Notes under the pieces: model-generated
Told to the model about the DNA's origin: nothing
Databases searched by the model: none
The model's input: only the letters and a program-made list of their open reading frames with translations
Part shown: piece by piece, positions 1 to 4,487 of the stretch
Layout of the letters: the number at the start of each line of letters is the position of its first letter
Position numbering within the stretch: position 1 is the stretch's first letter
Assembly (NCBI GenBank): GCA_013203725.1
Contig: JABMPK010000070.1
Location: forward strand, 1-9,189
DNA from: Candidatus Uhrbacteria bacterium
Lineage (GTDB): Bacteria > Patescibacteriota > Patescibacteriia > UBA9934 > UBA11717
Direction of reading: 5' to 3'
DNA length: 9,189 nt
Made by a program: the position numbers and the translations under genes

Positions 1-23
1 ATGCAGTCCAGGTCAAAAAAGCT

Positions 24-29
24 TATTAT
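24..29 (+). promoter_or_regulatory. Possible -10 box for the zinc-finger gene
   Basis: TATTAT lies 14 bases before the ATG at 44, the same distance as the TATAAT before the gene at 4089. A convincing -35 cannot be judged because the window starts just upstream. The rest of positions 1-43 shows no gene or structure. Confidence 0.3.
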
Positions 30-43
30 TTACCATTATTACT

Positions 44-274
44 ATGGCACTTTGCGCAAATTGTAATGTAGAGGTAGAGGATCTAGACGCACACGTAGCA
101 GAAGCTCACGTTGAAGCTGCAGCACCAGCTGAAGCTCCGGCACCGGCTCCGGCTGAAGCTCCAGCTCCAGCTCCAGCACCAGCTGAGGCACCTGCTCCAG
201 CTCCAGTTGAAGCTCCAGCACCAGCCCCTGAGGCTCCTGCAGCCCCAGCGGCTCCTGAAGCACCTGCAGCATAA
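44..274 (+). CDS. Small C2H2 zinc-finger-like protein with Ala/Pro/Glu-rich tail
   Basis: A 76-residue protein in two parts. Residues 1-22 hold C4-x2-C7-x9-H17-x4-H22, the spacing of a C2H2-type zinc knuckle (seen in the sequence; zinc binding is inferred). Residues 23-76 consist only of Ala, Pro, Glu and Val, in a loose repeat of EAPAPAPA type. This tail should be an extended, acidic, disordered arm without hydrophobic core, signal peptide or membrane segment, so the protein is probably cytoplasmic. The ATG at 44 places the finger at the very N-terminus, and a hairpin terminator follows 9 bases after the TAA, so the gene ends cleanly. No Shine-Dalgarno sequence is visible. The antisense frames here are also open because of the GC-rich repeats and are shadows. 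The role is unknown; binding nucleic acid or a partner through the finger is one possibility. That it is a gene is fairly sure. Confidence 0.72.
   Translation: MALCANCNVEVEDLDAHVAEAHVEAAAPAEAPAPAPAEAPAPAPAPAEAPAPAPVEAPAPAPEAPAAPAAPEAPAA
118..265 (+). repeat. Degenerate GCT/CCA tandem repeat inside the Ala/Pro tail
   Basis: The tail is encoded by an imperfect tandem array of gctgaagctccagct-like units, with mixed third positions (gca, gct, gcg, ccg, cca). Because synonymous bases differ, the repeat appears to be kept at protein level rather than being a fresh DNA slippage product. Length variation between strains would be expected. Confidence 0.6.
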
Positions 275-283
275 GCTAGAAAT

Positions 284-314
284 ACTCCGAGGTTTTCCTC
301 GGAGTTTTTGTTTT
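284..314 (+). terminator. Intrinsic terminator of the zinc-finger gene
   Basis: A perfect 9-bp stem, ACTCCGAGG (284-292) with CCTCGGAGT (297-305), closes a TTTT loop and is followed by TTTTGTTTT. The T tract runs straight into the -10 region of the next gene. Confidence 0.9.
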
Positions 315-315
315 C

Positions 316-324
316 TGGTAGAAT
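316..324 (+). promoter_or_regulatory. Extended -10 promoter, leaderless start for the 331 gene
   Basis: TGG-TAGAAT is an extended -10 (TGn followed by a -10 hexamer) whose last base lies 6 bases before the ATG at 331. Transcription would start at about 331, giving an mRNA that begins at or next to the start codon. The -35 position falls in the preceding terminator stem and has no consensus match, as extended -10 promoters allow. Confidence 0.5.
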
Positions 325-330
325 GCATAT

Positions 331-684
331 ATGGGCACAAGACACATTATCAATCAACCTTCACAAGAGACTGTCATTGTTGATCAAATTTTCAACGAAG
401 CTATGTCTCTTGCACGGACATACGAATATCCGCACTATATTTGGCGCGCGATGGATTCTTTGGGTGTTAAGGAGATGAGGGAGCGGAGACGACTTTTACC
501 GTTGCTGATGGACCGCATTGATGGTCACGATGATGCCGGTGTAGAGCCTGTGGTGAAGTTAAATAACTTGAAGTCAATCGATACTTTCTCAGCAGAAGGT
601 AGGGATAGACGTATTATGGAAGCTCGTAAGAATTTACTAGAATATCCAGATCCTGAGTCATTTTCTAGGGATTGGGAAGAATAG
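331..684 (+). CDS. Hypothetical protein, 117 aa
   Basis: A 117-residue soluble protein that I do not recognise. It has no signal peptide or membrane segment. The middle is helical and strongly charged (around residues 49-66, with MRERRRLLPLLMDRIDG), and the C-terminal third is again charged and helical, ending in a Trp-Glu-Glu tail. The ATG at 331 is preferred because an extended -10 box sits 6 bases upstream and a terminator directly precedes that. No Shine-Dalgarno sequence is seen and no terminator separates its TAG from the bL28 promoter 10 bases downstream, so read-through into bL28 is possible. Base composition matches its neighbours. It is probably a real gene on grounds of length, a clean intergenic frame and its own promoter. 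No function can be assigned; helix-rich proteins of this size may be regulators or binding partners, but nothing specific supports that. Confidence 0.65.
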   Translation: MGTRHIINQPSQETVIVDQIFNEAMSLARTYEYPHYIWRAMDSLGVKEMRERRRLLPLLMDRIDGHDDAGVEPVVKLNNLKSIDTFSAEGRDRRIMEARKNLLEYPDPESFSRDWEE

Positions 685-694
685 CCCCCAAATC

Positions 695-723
695 TTGACG
701 ATTTTTCCATGATCCTGTATAGT
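695..723 (+). promoter_or_regulatory. Sigma-70-type promoter of bL28
   Basis: TTGACG (695-700) and TATAGT (718-723) are separated by 17 bases, one mismatch each from the housekeeping consensus; this is the best -35/-10 pair in the window. Transcription should start near 730, leaving about 18 untranslated bases before the ATG at 748. The position also decides the bL28 start: the in-frame ATG at 709 lies inside the promoter. Confidence 0.75.
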
Positions 724-747
724 TCCGCCATTGTTAATATCAAGTTT

Positions 748-975
748 ATGTCAAAAGTTTGTGCACTTACCGGCAAAAAGCCTTTGTCGGGGAACAACGT
801 CAGCCATTCAAAACGGCATACACGACGTGTTCAAAATCCGAACCTTCAGAAGAAACGCCTCGTTAACCCAGCGACTGGAAAAATTGAAGTAATCAAGATT
901 TCAACTAGCGGAATGCGAACTCTCGCAAAGTGGGACAAGGCAGGGAAGACATACGATCTTCGAAAACTGAATTAA
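748..975 (+). CDS. rpmB: Large ribosomal subunit protein bL28
   Basis: A structural protein of the 50S subunit. The N-terminus MSKVCALTGKKPLSGNNVSH matches the bL28 signature (V-C-x-x-TGK followed by GNNxSH), continuing with a basic stretch of Arg/Lys and NPNLQKKR, then V-K-I-S-T-S-G-M-R-T near residues 51-60, equivalent to the RVSAKGMR block of the Escherichia coli protein (family knowledge). At 75 residues it is close to the usual length. The start is the ATG at 748, not the in-frame ATG at 709, because homologues begin at MS-V-C and the upstream ATG lies within the promoter. The gene stands alone between its own promoter and a strong terminator, not with rpmG as in many bacteria. No Shine-Dalgarno sequence is present. 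The single Cys5 lacks the extra zinc ligands of zinc-binding L28 forms. Confidence 0.95.
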   Translation: MSKVCALTGKKPLSGNNVSHSKRHTRRVQNPNLQKKRLVNPATGKIEVIKISTSGMRTLAKWDKAGKTYDLRKLN

Positions 976-1004
976 AAAAAACCGCCCAATAGGGCGGTTT
1001 TTTG
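973..1004. terminator. Bidirectional terminator between bL28 and the minus-strand block
   Basis: ACCGCCC / GGGCGGT with an AATA loop is flanked on the left by eight A's and on the right by six T's, so U tracts follow the hairpin in both directions (TTTTTTG on +, TTTTTTTT on -). It ends bL28 on + and the membrane-protein gene on -, whose stop codons lie at 973-975 and 1029-1031. Confidence 0.92.
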
Positions 1005-1028
1005 TTTGCGGTATATTGGTCAACTTTT

Positions 1029-1904
1029 TTAAAAAAAAAGTTCAATAAGATCAACGCCTAAAGCTTCAGCTGTTCCAAGTATTCCAGGGATTATTCCAAG
1101 CATGACAGCCGTCATGATTATGACTAGTGCCGAAACTCGCGCTGGCCAACCGTAAAGCTCGCCGTCTGAAGATGCAGAGAAGAAACCTATTTTTCTCTCA
1201 ATCCACCCAATCAGTCCTTCTGCACAAAACCACACTCCTCCAAAGAATATCGCGATCCAAAGAGGTAGTAGGCCGTCTGTGAAGAACGTGAGTACCCCAA
1301 TCGGCAAGAACCATAAGGAGATCTTCTGTGCGCGTTTTAAGTGGTCGACTTGTAACTTCTTCCTGGGCGTCATTTTCATGAGAGCCTTTCGATCCAGAGT
1401 CATTTTTGATTCTGAAGGAAGGTGCTTGTATTTATTGCTAGAGAAGTCTGGGCTGTATGCTCTGATCTTGTCCCAGGTCTTGCTCGAGATCTTGTTTACT
1501 GCTTTGTACGATAACCGGTTCACGATACCCAGAAGGCTGAAACCACTCGCAGTTTCGCCCGGGTAGCCAACGTACTTTGACTGCTTGCCTTTCATTATAC
1601 GAAGAGCTCCAAAGGTAATAAAAACACCAAGCGCCACTCCGCAGATAGCAAATAACAAAGCGCTGGAGACTGTAAGCTCGAGATCTATCGCCGAACTATA
1701 CGAAGCCCAACCAAGAAAGGTTGTTAGGATAGCTCCTATCGCGTATCCAGAGACTATGCTCTTGCGAATTTCGCTATCGTAAACATAGGCGACATACACT
1801 TTTGGTTTGACTGACTCCTTCTTCAACACTGCAACCGCCTTGGTGTCTTTAAGCAATACAGTAAGAAGATCGTCGATCATTGTGTTTTTGTTTGATGTGC
1901 TCAT
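1029..1904 (-). CDS. Hypothetical multi-pass membrane protein, 291 aa
   Basis: I do not recognise this 291-residue protein. A short polar N-terminus is followed by hydrophobic helices at about residues 50-70 and 79-103, then a basic loop of roughly 90 residues (104-195, rich in Lys/Arg, with KMTPRKKLQVDHLKR), and helices at about 196-210, 212-234 and 256-280. That makes about five membrane segments and a large, probably cytoplasmic, basic loop. There is no cleavable signal peptide and no catalytic motif that I can name. The ATG at 1904 fits an extended -10 (TGG-TACGAT) 6 bases upstream; Met9 is an alternative start. The gene begins 17 bases after the helicase stop on the same strand with no terminator between, so it may also be read from the helicase promoter. 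A transporter, anchor or envelope role is possible but unsupported. The U tract after its stop belongs to the bidirectional terminator. Confidence 0.75.
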   Translation of the reverse strand: MSTSNKNTMIDDLLTVLLKDTKAVAVLKKESVKPKVYVAYVYDSEIRKSIVSGYAIGAILTTFLGWASYSSAIDLELTVSSALLFAICGVALGVFITFGALRIMKGKQSKYVGYPGETASGFSLLGIVNRLSYKAVNKISSKTWDKIRAYSPDFSSNKYKHLPSESKMTLDRKALMKMTPRKKLQVDHLKRAQKISLWFLPIGVLTFFTDGLLPLWIAIFFGGVWFCAEGLIGWIERKIGFFSASSDGELYGWPARVSALVIIMTAVMLGIIPGILGTAEALGVDLIELFF

Positions 1905-1910
1905 GGTTCA

Positions 1911-1919
1911 ATCGTACCA
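1911..1919 (-). promoter_or_regulatory. Possible extended -10 for the membrane-protein gene
   Basis: On the minus strand TGG-TACGAT ends 6 bases before the ATG at 1904, the same geometry as the 316-324 promoter. It would give a leaderless mRNA and an internal promoter in the helicase-membrane protein unit. TACGAT is a moderate -10 match, so this is tentative. Confidence 0.4.
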
Positions 1920-1921
1920 GT

Positions 1922-3205
1922 TTAACTCATGTAATCCAACACTGCGCGATCCACGATAACGTCTTTTGTTCTGAAGGGTTTAAGTAACGTGATGCCTTTG
2001 AGAGACGTACAACGGCTGAGCGCTACGTACATCTGGCCATGAGCGAAGGCTCCCCAGCCAACGTCGATCAACACGTTGTCGAACGTCTTACCTTGCGCCT
2101 TGTGAATCGTGACGGCCCAGGCGAGCGCGATTGGATATTGGGAGTATGCGCCTACAACGTTTTCTTCGAACGACTTTCCGTTTAAACCATATTCAAAGAT
2201 TTCCCACTTGTGTTGCAATACTTCAACCTCGTCACCGTCTTCGAGTTTCACAAAGACGGTGGGGAACTTTCCAAGTCCCTTTTGTTTAATTGCGGTAATA
2301 ACGCCTAGGCTACCGTTGACCCATCGCTTGGCAGGATCATTAGTCGTGAACATGATGCGCGCTCCTTTCTTGATCTTGAGCGTTGCCTCTGATGGCATCT
2401 TGCGTGTTCCGAGCTCTCCCATGGTTTGAGCTTTTAGAACCCATTCCTTTGAATCAAGCTTCTTGAGCTCAAAATCGTTGCGTTGTTGAGCCATCTTGTT
2501 GGTCGTCGTTAGGTGTACGGTGTAGTCGGATTCGTTCGCAGGATCAAAAAAGGGATCATGAGACTTGTTCCACGACTCAACATCTGATGACTGTACGACC
2601 CCTGTACGAACGTTGTTCAGTAGGTCAACGAATGATTTTTCTTTTTGACGATGCACCTTTTGCAATTCGATGATCTTTACTTCAGTTCCGACCATAGCTT
2701 CAGACGAAAAGAAGTACGGCGAAGGGTACTCGGTTTTGAACCGGTCCTCGTCGTCACGCGTCACCACTGGCGGCAACTGGAACAAGTCGCCAATAAAAAC
2801 CATCTGAACGCCACCGAACGCGTCGCTTGGGCGTCCGCGGTTTAAACGAAGTGCGCGGTCAACGCAGTCGAGTAGGTCAGCGCGGACCATGGAGATCTCG
2901 TCTATGATGATAGTGTCGATTTTCTCAAAGAACGGAAGGTCTTCCTCCTTCGCCTTGTGAACTCGTCCGCGTTGTATCTCTGGATGAAACCCAAAGAATG
3001 AGTGGATGGTCTGTCCTTTAACATTGAGTGCGGCAACCCCGGTAGGAGCGAGCACTACATGTTTCTTCTTTGTCTTGGTTCTAAAATGCTTGAGCAATGT
3101 AGATTTTCCGGTTCCTGCACGTCCGGTTAGAAAGATATTGTTGTTAGTCTTCTCAATAGCGTCATACGCCTCCTTGAATTCCTTGGTAATCTTGATTCCT
3201 TTCAC
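1922..3205 (-). CDS. Pif1/RecD-type superfamily 1B DNA helicase
   Basis: An ATP-driven DNA helicase of the Pif1/RecD2 group (SF1B), expected to move 5'-3' on single-stranded DNA and act in replication or repair. Motifs in order: Walker A GRAGTGKST (28-36); motif Ia APTGVAALNVKG with QTIHSFF (53-71); Walker B IIIDEISM (99-106); motif III GDLFQLPPV (139-147); the HRQ motif around Arg186; GARIMFTTND and WVNGSLGVI (281-303), where Pif1 proteins have the oligonucleotide-binding/SH3-like insert; motif V TIHKAQGKTF (366-375); motif VI MYVALSRCTSLKG (392-404) with arginine finger Arg398. All catalytic positions are present. At 427 residues it is a minimal core without extra N- or C-terminal domains. 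The start is GTG at 3205: no ATG, GTG or TTG lies between it and the upstream in-frame stop, and the helix before Walker A is complete. It is upstream of, and probably co-transcribed with, the membrane-protein gene. Confidence 0.93.
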   Translation of the reverse strand: MKGIKITKEFKEAYDAIEKTNNNIFLTGRAGTGKSTLLKHFRTKTKKKHVVLAPTGVAALNVKGQTIHSFFGFHPEIQRGRVHKAKEEDLPFFEKIDTIIIDEISMVRADLLDCVDRALRLNRGRPSDAFGGVQMVFIGDLFQLPPVVTRDDEDRFKTEYPSPYFFSSEAMVGTEVKIIELQKVHRQKEKSFVDLLNNVRTGVVQSSDVESWNKSHDPFFDPANESDYTVHLTTTNKMAQQRNDFELKKLDSKEWVLKAQTMGELGTRKMPSEATLKIKKGARIMFTTNDPAKRWVNGSLGVITAIKQKGLGKFPTVFVKLEDGDEVEVLQHKWEIFEYGLNGKSFEENVVGAYSQYPIALAWAVTIHKAQGKTFDNVLIDVGWGAFAHGQMYVALSRCTSLKGITLLKPFRTKDVIVDRAVLDYMS

Positions 3206-3222
3206 AAGCTCTTTGTATTTGA

Positions 3223-3228
3223 AATATA
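3223..3228 (-). promoter_or_regulatory. Possible -10 box of the helicase gene
   Basis: TATATT on the minus strand lies 17 bases before the GTG start. No good -35 is seen at 16-18 bases. It lies between the intergenic repeat copy at 3241-3277 and the start codon. Tentative. Confidence 0.3.
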
Positions 3229-3240
3229 AACCAGAACTTT

Positions 3241-3277
3241 CAACAACTTGAAAATTGCCAACTTGTCTATTGAAAAT
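3241..3277 (-). repeat. AT-rich intergenic repeat, copy A
   Basis: Read on the minus strand this begins with ATTTTCAATAGACAA (3277-3263) and continues as GTTGGCAATTTTCAAGTTG. The first 15 bases are identical to copy B (4002-4016, plus strand), and the following segment keeps the same TTG/AA/TT rhythm. Copy A lies upstream of the helicase, pointing the same way as it. It contains a direct repeat of CAAGTTG. Tracts of this AATTGAAAATTG kind are, as I recall, frequent between genes in Parcubacteria. Confidence 0.6.
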
Positions 3278-3310
3278 TCTCCATTGGGGATCTGTCGGTG
3301 TATTTTATCA

Positions 3311-3345
3311 CAAAACAAAACACTGCCCGAGGGCAGTGTTTTTGC
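3311..3345 (-). terminator. Intrinsic terminator of the lipoprotein gene
   Basis: CACTGCCC (3321-3328) pairs with GGGCAGTG (3331-3338). On the minus strand the stem is preceded by AAAAA and followed by TTTTGTTTTG, 12 bases after the lipoprotein stop codon. A TTTTT run on the other side gives it some two-way capacity. It insulates the helicase from the upstream lipoprotein gene. Confidence 0.88.
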
Positions 3346-3349
3346 TAGC

Positions 3350-3958
3350 TTATTTCTCGCAAACGTCTCCTTTGAACGCTCCTGCGATTTCTGTCTTACC
3401 GTCTTGGAAGGTCATTTCTACATATCCTTCTACGCTACCAACATTCTTGCCGAATGCATCCTTGCTAACGTTCTCTGTGTAGTCTGTTACAACAATTGTT
3501 GTCTCCCAGCTAGTATTCACACTGTTTGGTGATCCGTCTTCCTTTGTGTACACGTAGTATGCGGAAAACTCGTTGAAGTCCACTTTCGTGTCCATCTGCT
3601 TTGTGAATGTTCCTTCCATCAACTCAGCTGATCGGAATTTTACCGATGAATCCTTGCTTGTGAATCCACAAGTTTTTGCAGGTGCTGTATCAGAGAACTT
3701 CCACTGGAACTTGTCACCCCAGTCTTCGATTGAGACAGACGCGATAGTTACAGGAACGCTGTTGATTGTTCCGGCAACTGGGCTGCTTGATAGGCTGCCC
3801 TTAGTAACAACTCCTGGTGCCCATGCACCTTCGACTGCACCTGTTGGTGTAGCGCTACTTCCGCCTTCCGATCCTGTGCCTGTTGTTGTAACCGAGCAAC
3901 CTGCGCCTACGAGCACGAGACTCAAAGCGATTACTGAAAATAACGAGATGTTCTTCAT
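3350..3958 (-). CDS. Small predicted lipoprotein of unknown function
   Basis: A 202-residue exported protein. The N-terminus has Lys2, a hydrophobic core at residues 4-17 and a lipobox-like LVGAGC ending at Cys21, which would be the lipidated residue after cleavage by signal peptidase II. The -3 residue is Gly rather than Leu, so the box is not ideal. A Ser/Thr/Gly-rich linker follows (22-45), typical of a flexible tether. The mature domain (about 60-200) is rich in beta-forming residues and ends with a Cys at 200; with Cys97 it could form one disulfide. No enzymatic motif is visible. The protein should sit on the outer face of the cytoplasmic membrane. It has its own extended -10 promoter and its own terminator, so it is a single-gene unit, divergent from the copper operon. 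Sharing the intergenic region does not show that it works with copper. Its ligand is unknown. Confidence 0.8.
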   Translation of the reverse strand: MKNISLFSVIALSLVLVGAGCSVTTTGTGSEGGSSATPTGAVEGAWAPGVVTKGSLSSSPVAGTINSVPVTIASVSIEDWGDKFQWKFSDTAPAKTCGFTSKDSSVKFRSAELMEGTFTKQMDTKVDFNEFSAYYVYTKEDGSPNSVNTSWETTIVVTDYTENVSKDAFGKNVGSVEGYVEMTFQDGKTEIAGAFKGDVCEK

Positions 3959-3985
3959 AAATATGTAGAAATAATTAGTGAATAA

Positions 3986-3994
3986 ATTATATCA
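3986..3994 (-). promoter_or_regulatory. Extended -10 promoter of the lipoprotein gene
   Basis: On the minus strand TGA-TATAAT is a perfect extended -10. The hexamer ends 27 bases before the ATG at 3958, giving an untranslated leader of about 20 bases with no Shine-Dalgarno sequence. No -35 at 16-18 bases is convincing. The upstream side overlaps repeat copy B. Confidence 0.65.
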
Positions 3995-4001
3995 CAATAG
4001 T

Positions 4002-4041
4002 ATTTTCAATAGACAAATTGCGAAATTGCTAAATTGAAATT
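4002..4041 (+). repeat. AT-rich intergenic repeat, copy B
   Basis: ATTTTCAATAGACAA (4002-4016) is identical to copy A but on the opposite strand. It is followed by ATTGCGAAATTGCTAAATTGAAATTC, a series of AATTG-like units. It lies in the divergent region between the lipoprotein and copper promoters and points the same way as the copper operon. Confidence 0.6.
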
Positions 4042-4048
4042 CATTCCC

Positions 4049-4064
4049 GTTTCTTCCATGAAAC
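4049..4064 (+). promoter_or_regulatory. Candidate operator dyad upstream of the copper operon
   Basis: GTTTC-TTCCAT-GAAAC is a perfect inverted repeat with 5-base arms that ends 4 bases before the TATAAT box, just where a repressor or MerR-type activator would bind. The promoter has no recognisable -35 and no extended -10, which suits a regulated promoter. It does not match the GC-rich CsoR operator. Arms this short can arise by chance. Confidence 0.3.
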
Positions 4065-4068
4065 TACC

Positions 4069-4074
4069 TATAAT
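4069..4074 (+). promoter_or_regulatory. -10 box of the copper operon
   Basis: A perfect TATAAT lies 14 bases before the ATG at 4089, placing the transcript start near 4081 with a leader of about 8 bases. The -35 position (about 4045-4051, CCCGTT-like) has no consensus match and there is no TGn extension, so an activator or a released repressor may be required. Confidence 0.55.
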
Positions 4075-4088
4075 GATAGAATCTTGTA

Positions 4089-4445
4089 ATGACTTTGAAG
4101 AATCATAGTAAATTCACCTATTTGGCAGTTGTGACAATTGTCATGGTTCTGTTTGGCTTGGTTCATGCTCCATTGATGGCCTCTGCTATGCAAATGGACA
4201 TGACAGGGTGTCAACATGAATGCAGCATGCCAATGAAGTCCGAGGCAGTGATTCACTGTATTGACGCTTCGAAGAACGCGCGGGCAGCAAGGACGACGAT
4301 AGACACTCATAGCAATAATTTCTCGACTGTTCATGCTTGTGCGCTTCTGGAGATGAGACAGTTGGTTCACCTTCATCATAGAAGTAACAATGATCGAATT
4401 CCTTGGATTAGGAGTTTTGTATTAAAAACACAGCAAAAGGAATAA
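4089..4445 (+). CDS. Secreted Met/His/Cys-rich protein, probable copper binder
   Basis: A 118-residue protein that I cannot place in a family. Residues 1-33 look like a signal peptide: Lys4/Lys8, a hydrophobic core at about 11-25 and A31-S32-A33 as a cleavage site. Uncleaved, the segment would be a membrane anchor. Directly after it comes a dense set of soft-metal ligands: M34, M36, M38, C41, H43, C45, M47, M49. More follow: H56-C57, H74, H82-x-C84, M89, H94, H96 and H97. Clustered Met/His/Cys outside the cell are typical of Cu(I)/Cu(II)-binding proteins, and the next two genes encode copper transport proteins. I therefore infer a copper chaperone, sponge or sensor on the outer face. Cys residues in pairs could instead form disulfides. 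It is the first gene of the operon, with a TATAAT 14 bases upstream and no Shine-Dalgarno sequence. A 12-bp-stem hairpin overlaps its stop codon. The antisense 103-residue frame is a shadow. Confidence 0.72.
   Translation: MTLKNHSKFTYLAVVTIVMVLFGLVHAPLMASAMQMDMTGCQHECSMPMKSEAVIHCIDASKNARAARTTIDTHSNNFSTVHACALLEMRQLVHLHHRSNNDRIPWIRSFVLKTQQKE
4132..4143 (+). promoter_or_regulatory. Perfect palindrome matching a cop-box core, inside the first copper gene
   Basis: TGACAATTGTCA is a perfect 12-base palindrome within the signal-peptide codons, about 50 bases after the predicted transcript start. Its centre, GACAATTGTC, fits the KACANNTGTM core of the operator bound by CopY-type copper repressors of lactic acid bacteria (recalled family knowledge). 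The outer positions do not fit, and such a core occurs by chance about once in 16 kb of random sequence. Confidence 0.2.
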
Positions 4446-4474
4446 AAACAACGTCTTTCGGTGTTGTTTTTATT
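4441..4474 (+). terminator. Intra-operon hairpin, possible partial terminator
   Basis: AATAAAAACAAC (4441-4452) pairs perfectly with GTTGTTTTTATT (4463-4474) around a 10-base loop. The stem is AT-rich, so the T run is inside the right arm. It overlaps the TAA of the first copper gene and ends 13 bases before the ATG at 4488. It could terminate part of the transcription, so that more of the small protein than of the transporters is made, or protect the 3' end of the upstream message. Confidence 0.55.
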
Positions 4475-4487
4475 ATTGATTAATTAT

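Noticed and set aside
42..357. Several overlapping frames on both strands around the Ala/Pro repeat
   Set aside because: GC-rich triplet-like repeats keep all frames open; only the frame from 44 has a non-repetitive N-terminus with spaced Cys/His and a terminator right after its stop.
709..747. N-terminal extension of bL28 from the ATG at 709
   Set aside because: The ATG lies between the -35 and -10 boxes and the extra residues have no counterpart in bL28.
3206..3313. Open codons upstream of the helicase GTG (reading through the repeat copy A)
   Set aside because: No usable start codon occurs in this stretch and it consists of the intergenic repeat, so it is not taken as part of the protein.
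3241..4041. CRISPR or insertion sequence at the repeat copies
   Set aside because: Only two diverged copies, in opposite orientation and about 760 bases apart, with no spacers, no transposase and no target duplication seen.
4068..4379. His/Cys-rich 103-residue antisense frame over the small copper gene
   Set aside because: It is opposite a frame with a signal peptide and its own promoter. The His residues arise as complements of Met (ATG to CAT) and similar codons.
4461..4487. N-terminal extension of the HMA fusion from the in-frame GTG at 4461
   Set aside because: The codons lie in the loop and right arm of the terminator hairpin and code for a hydrophobic run not expected before an HMA domain.
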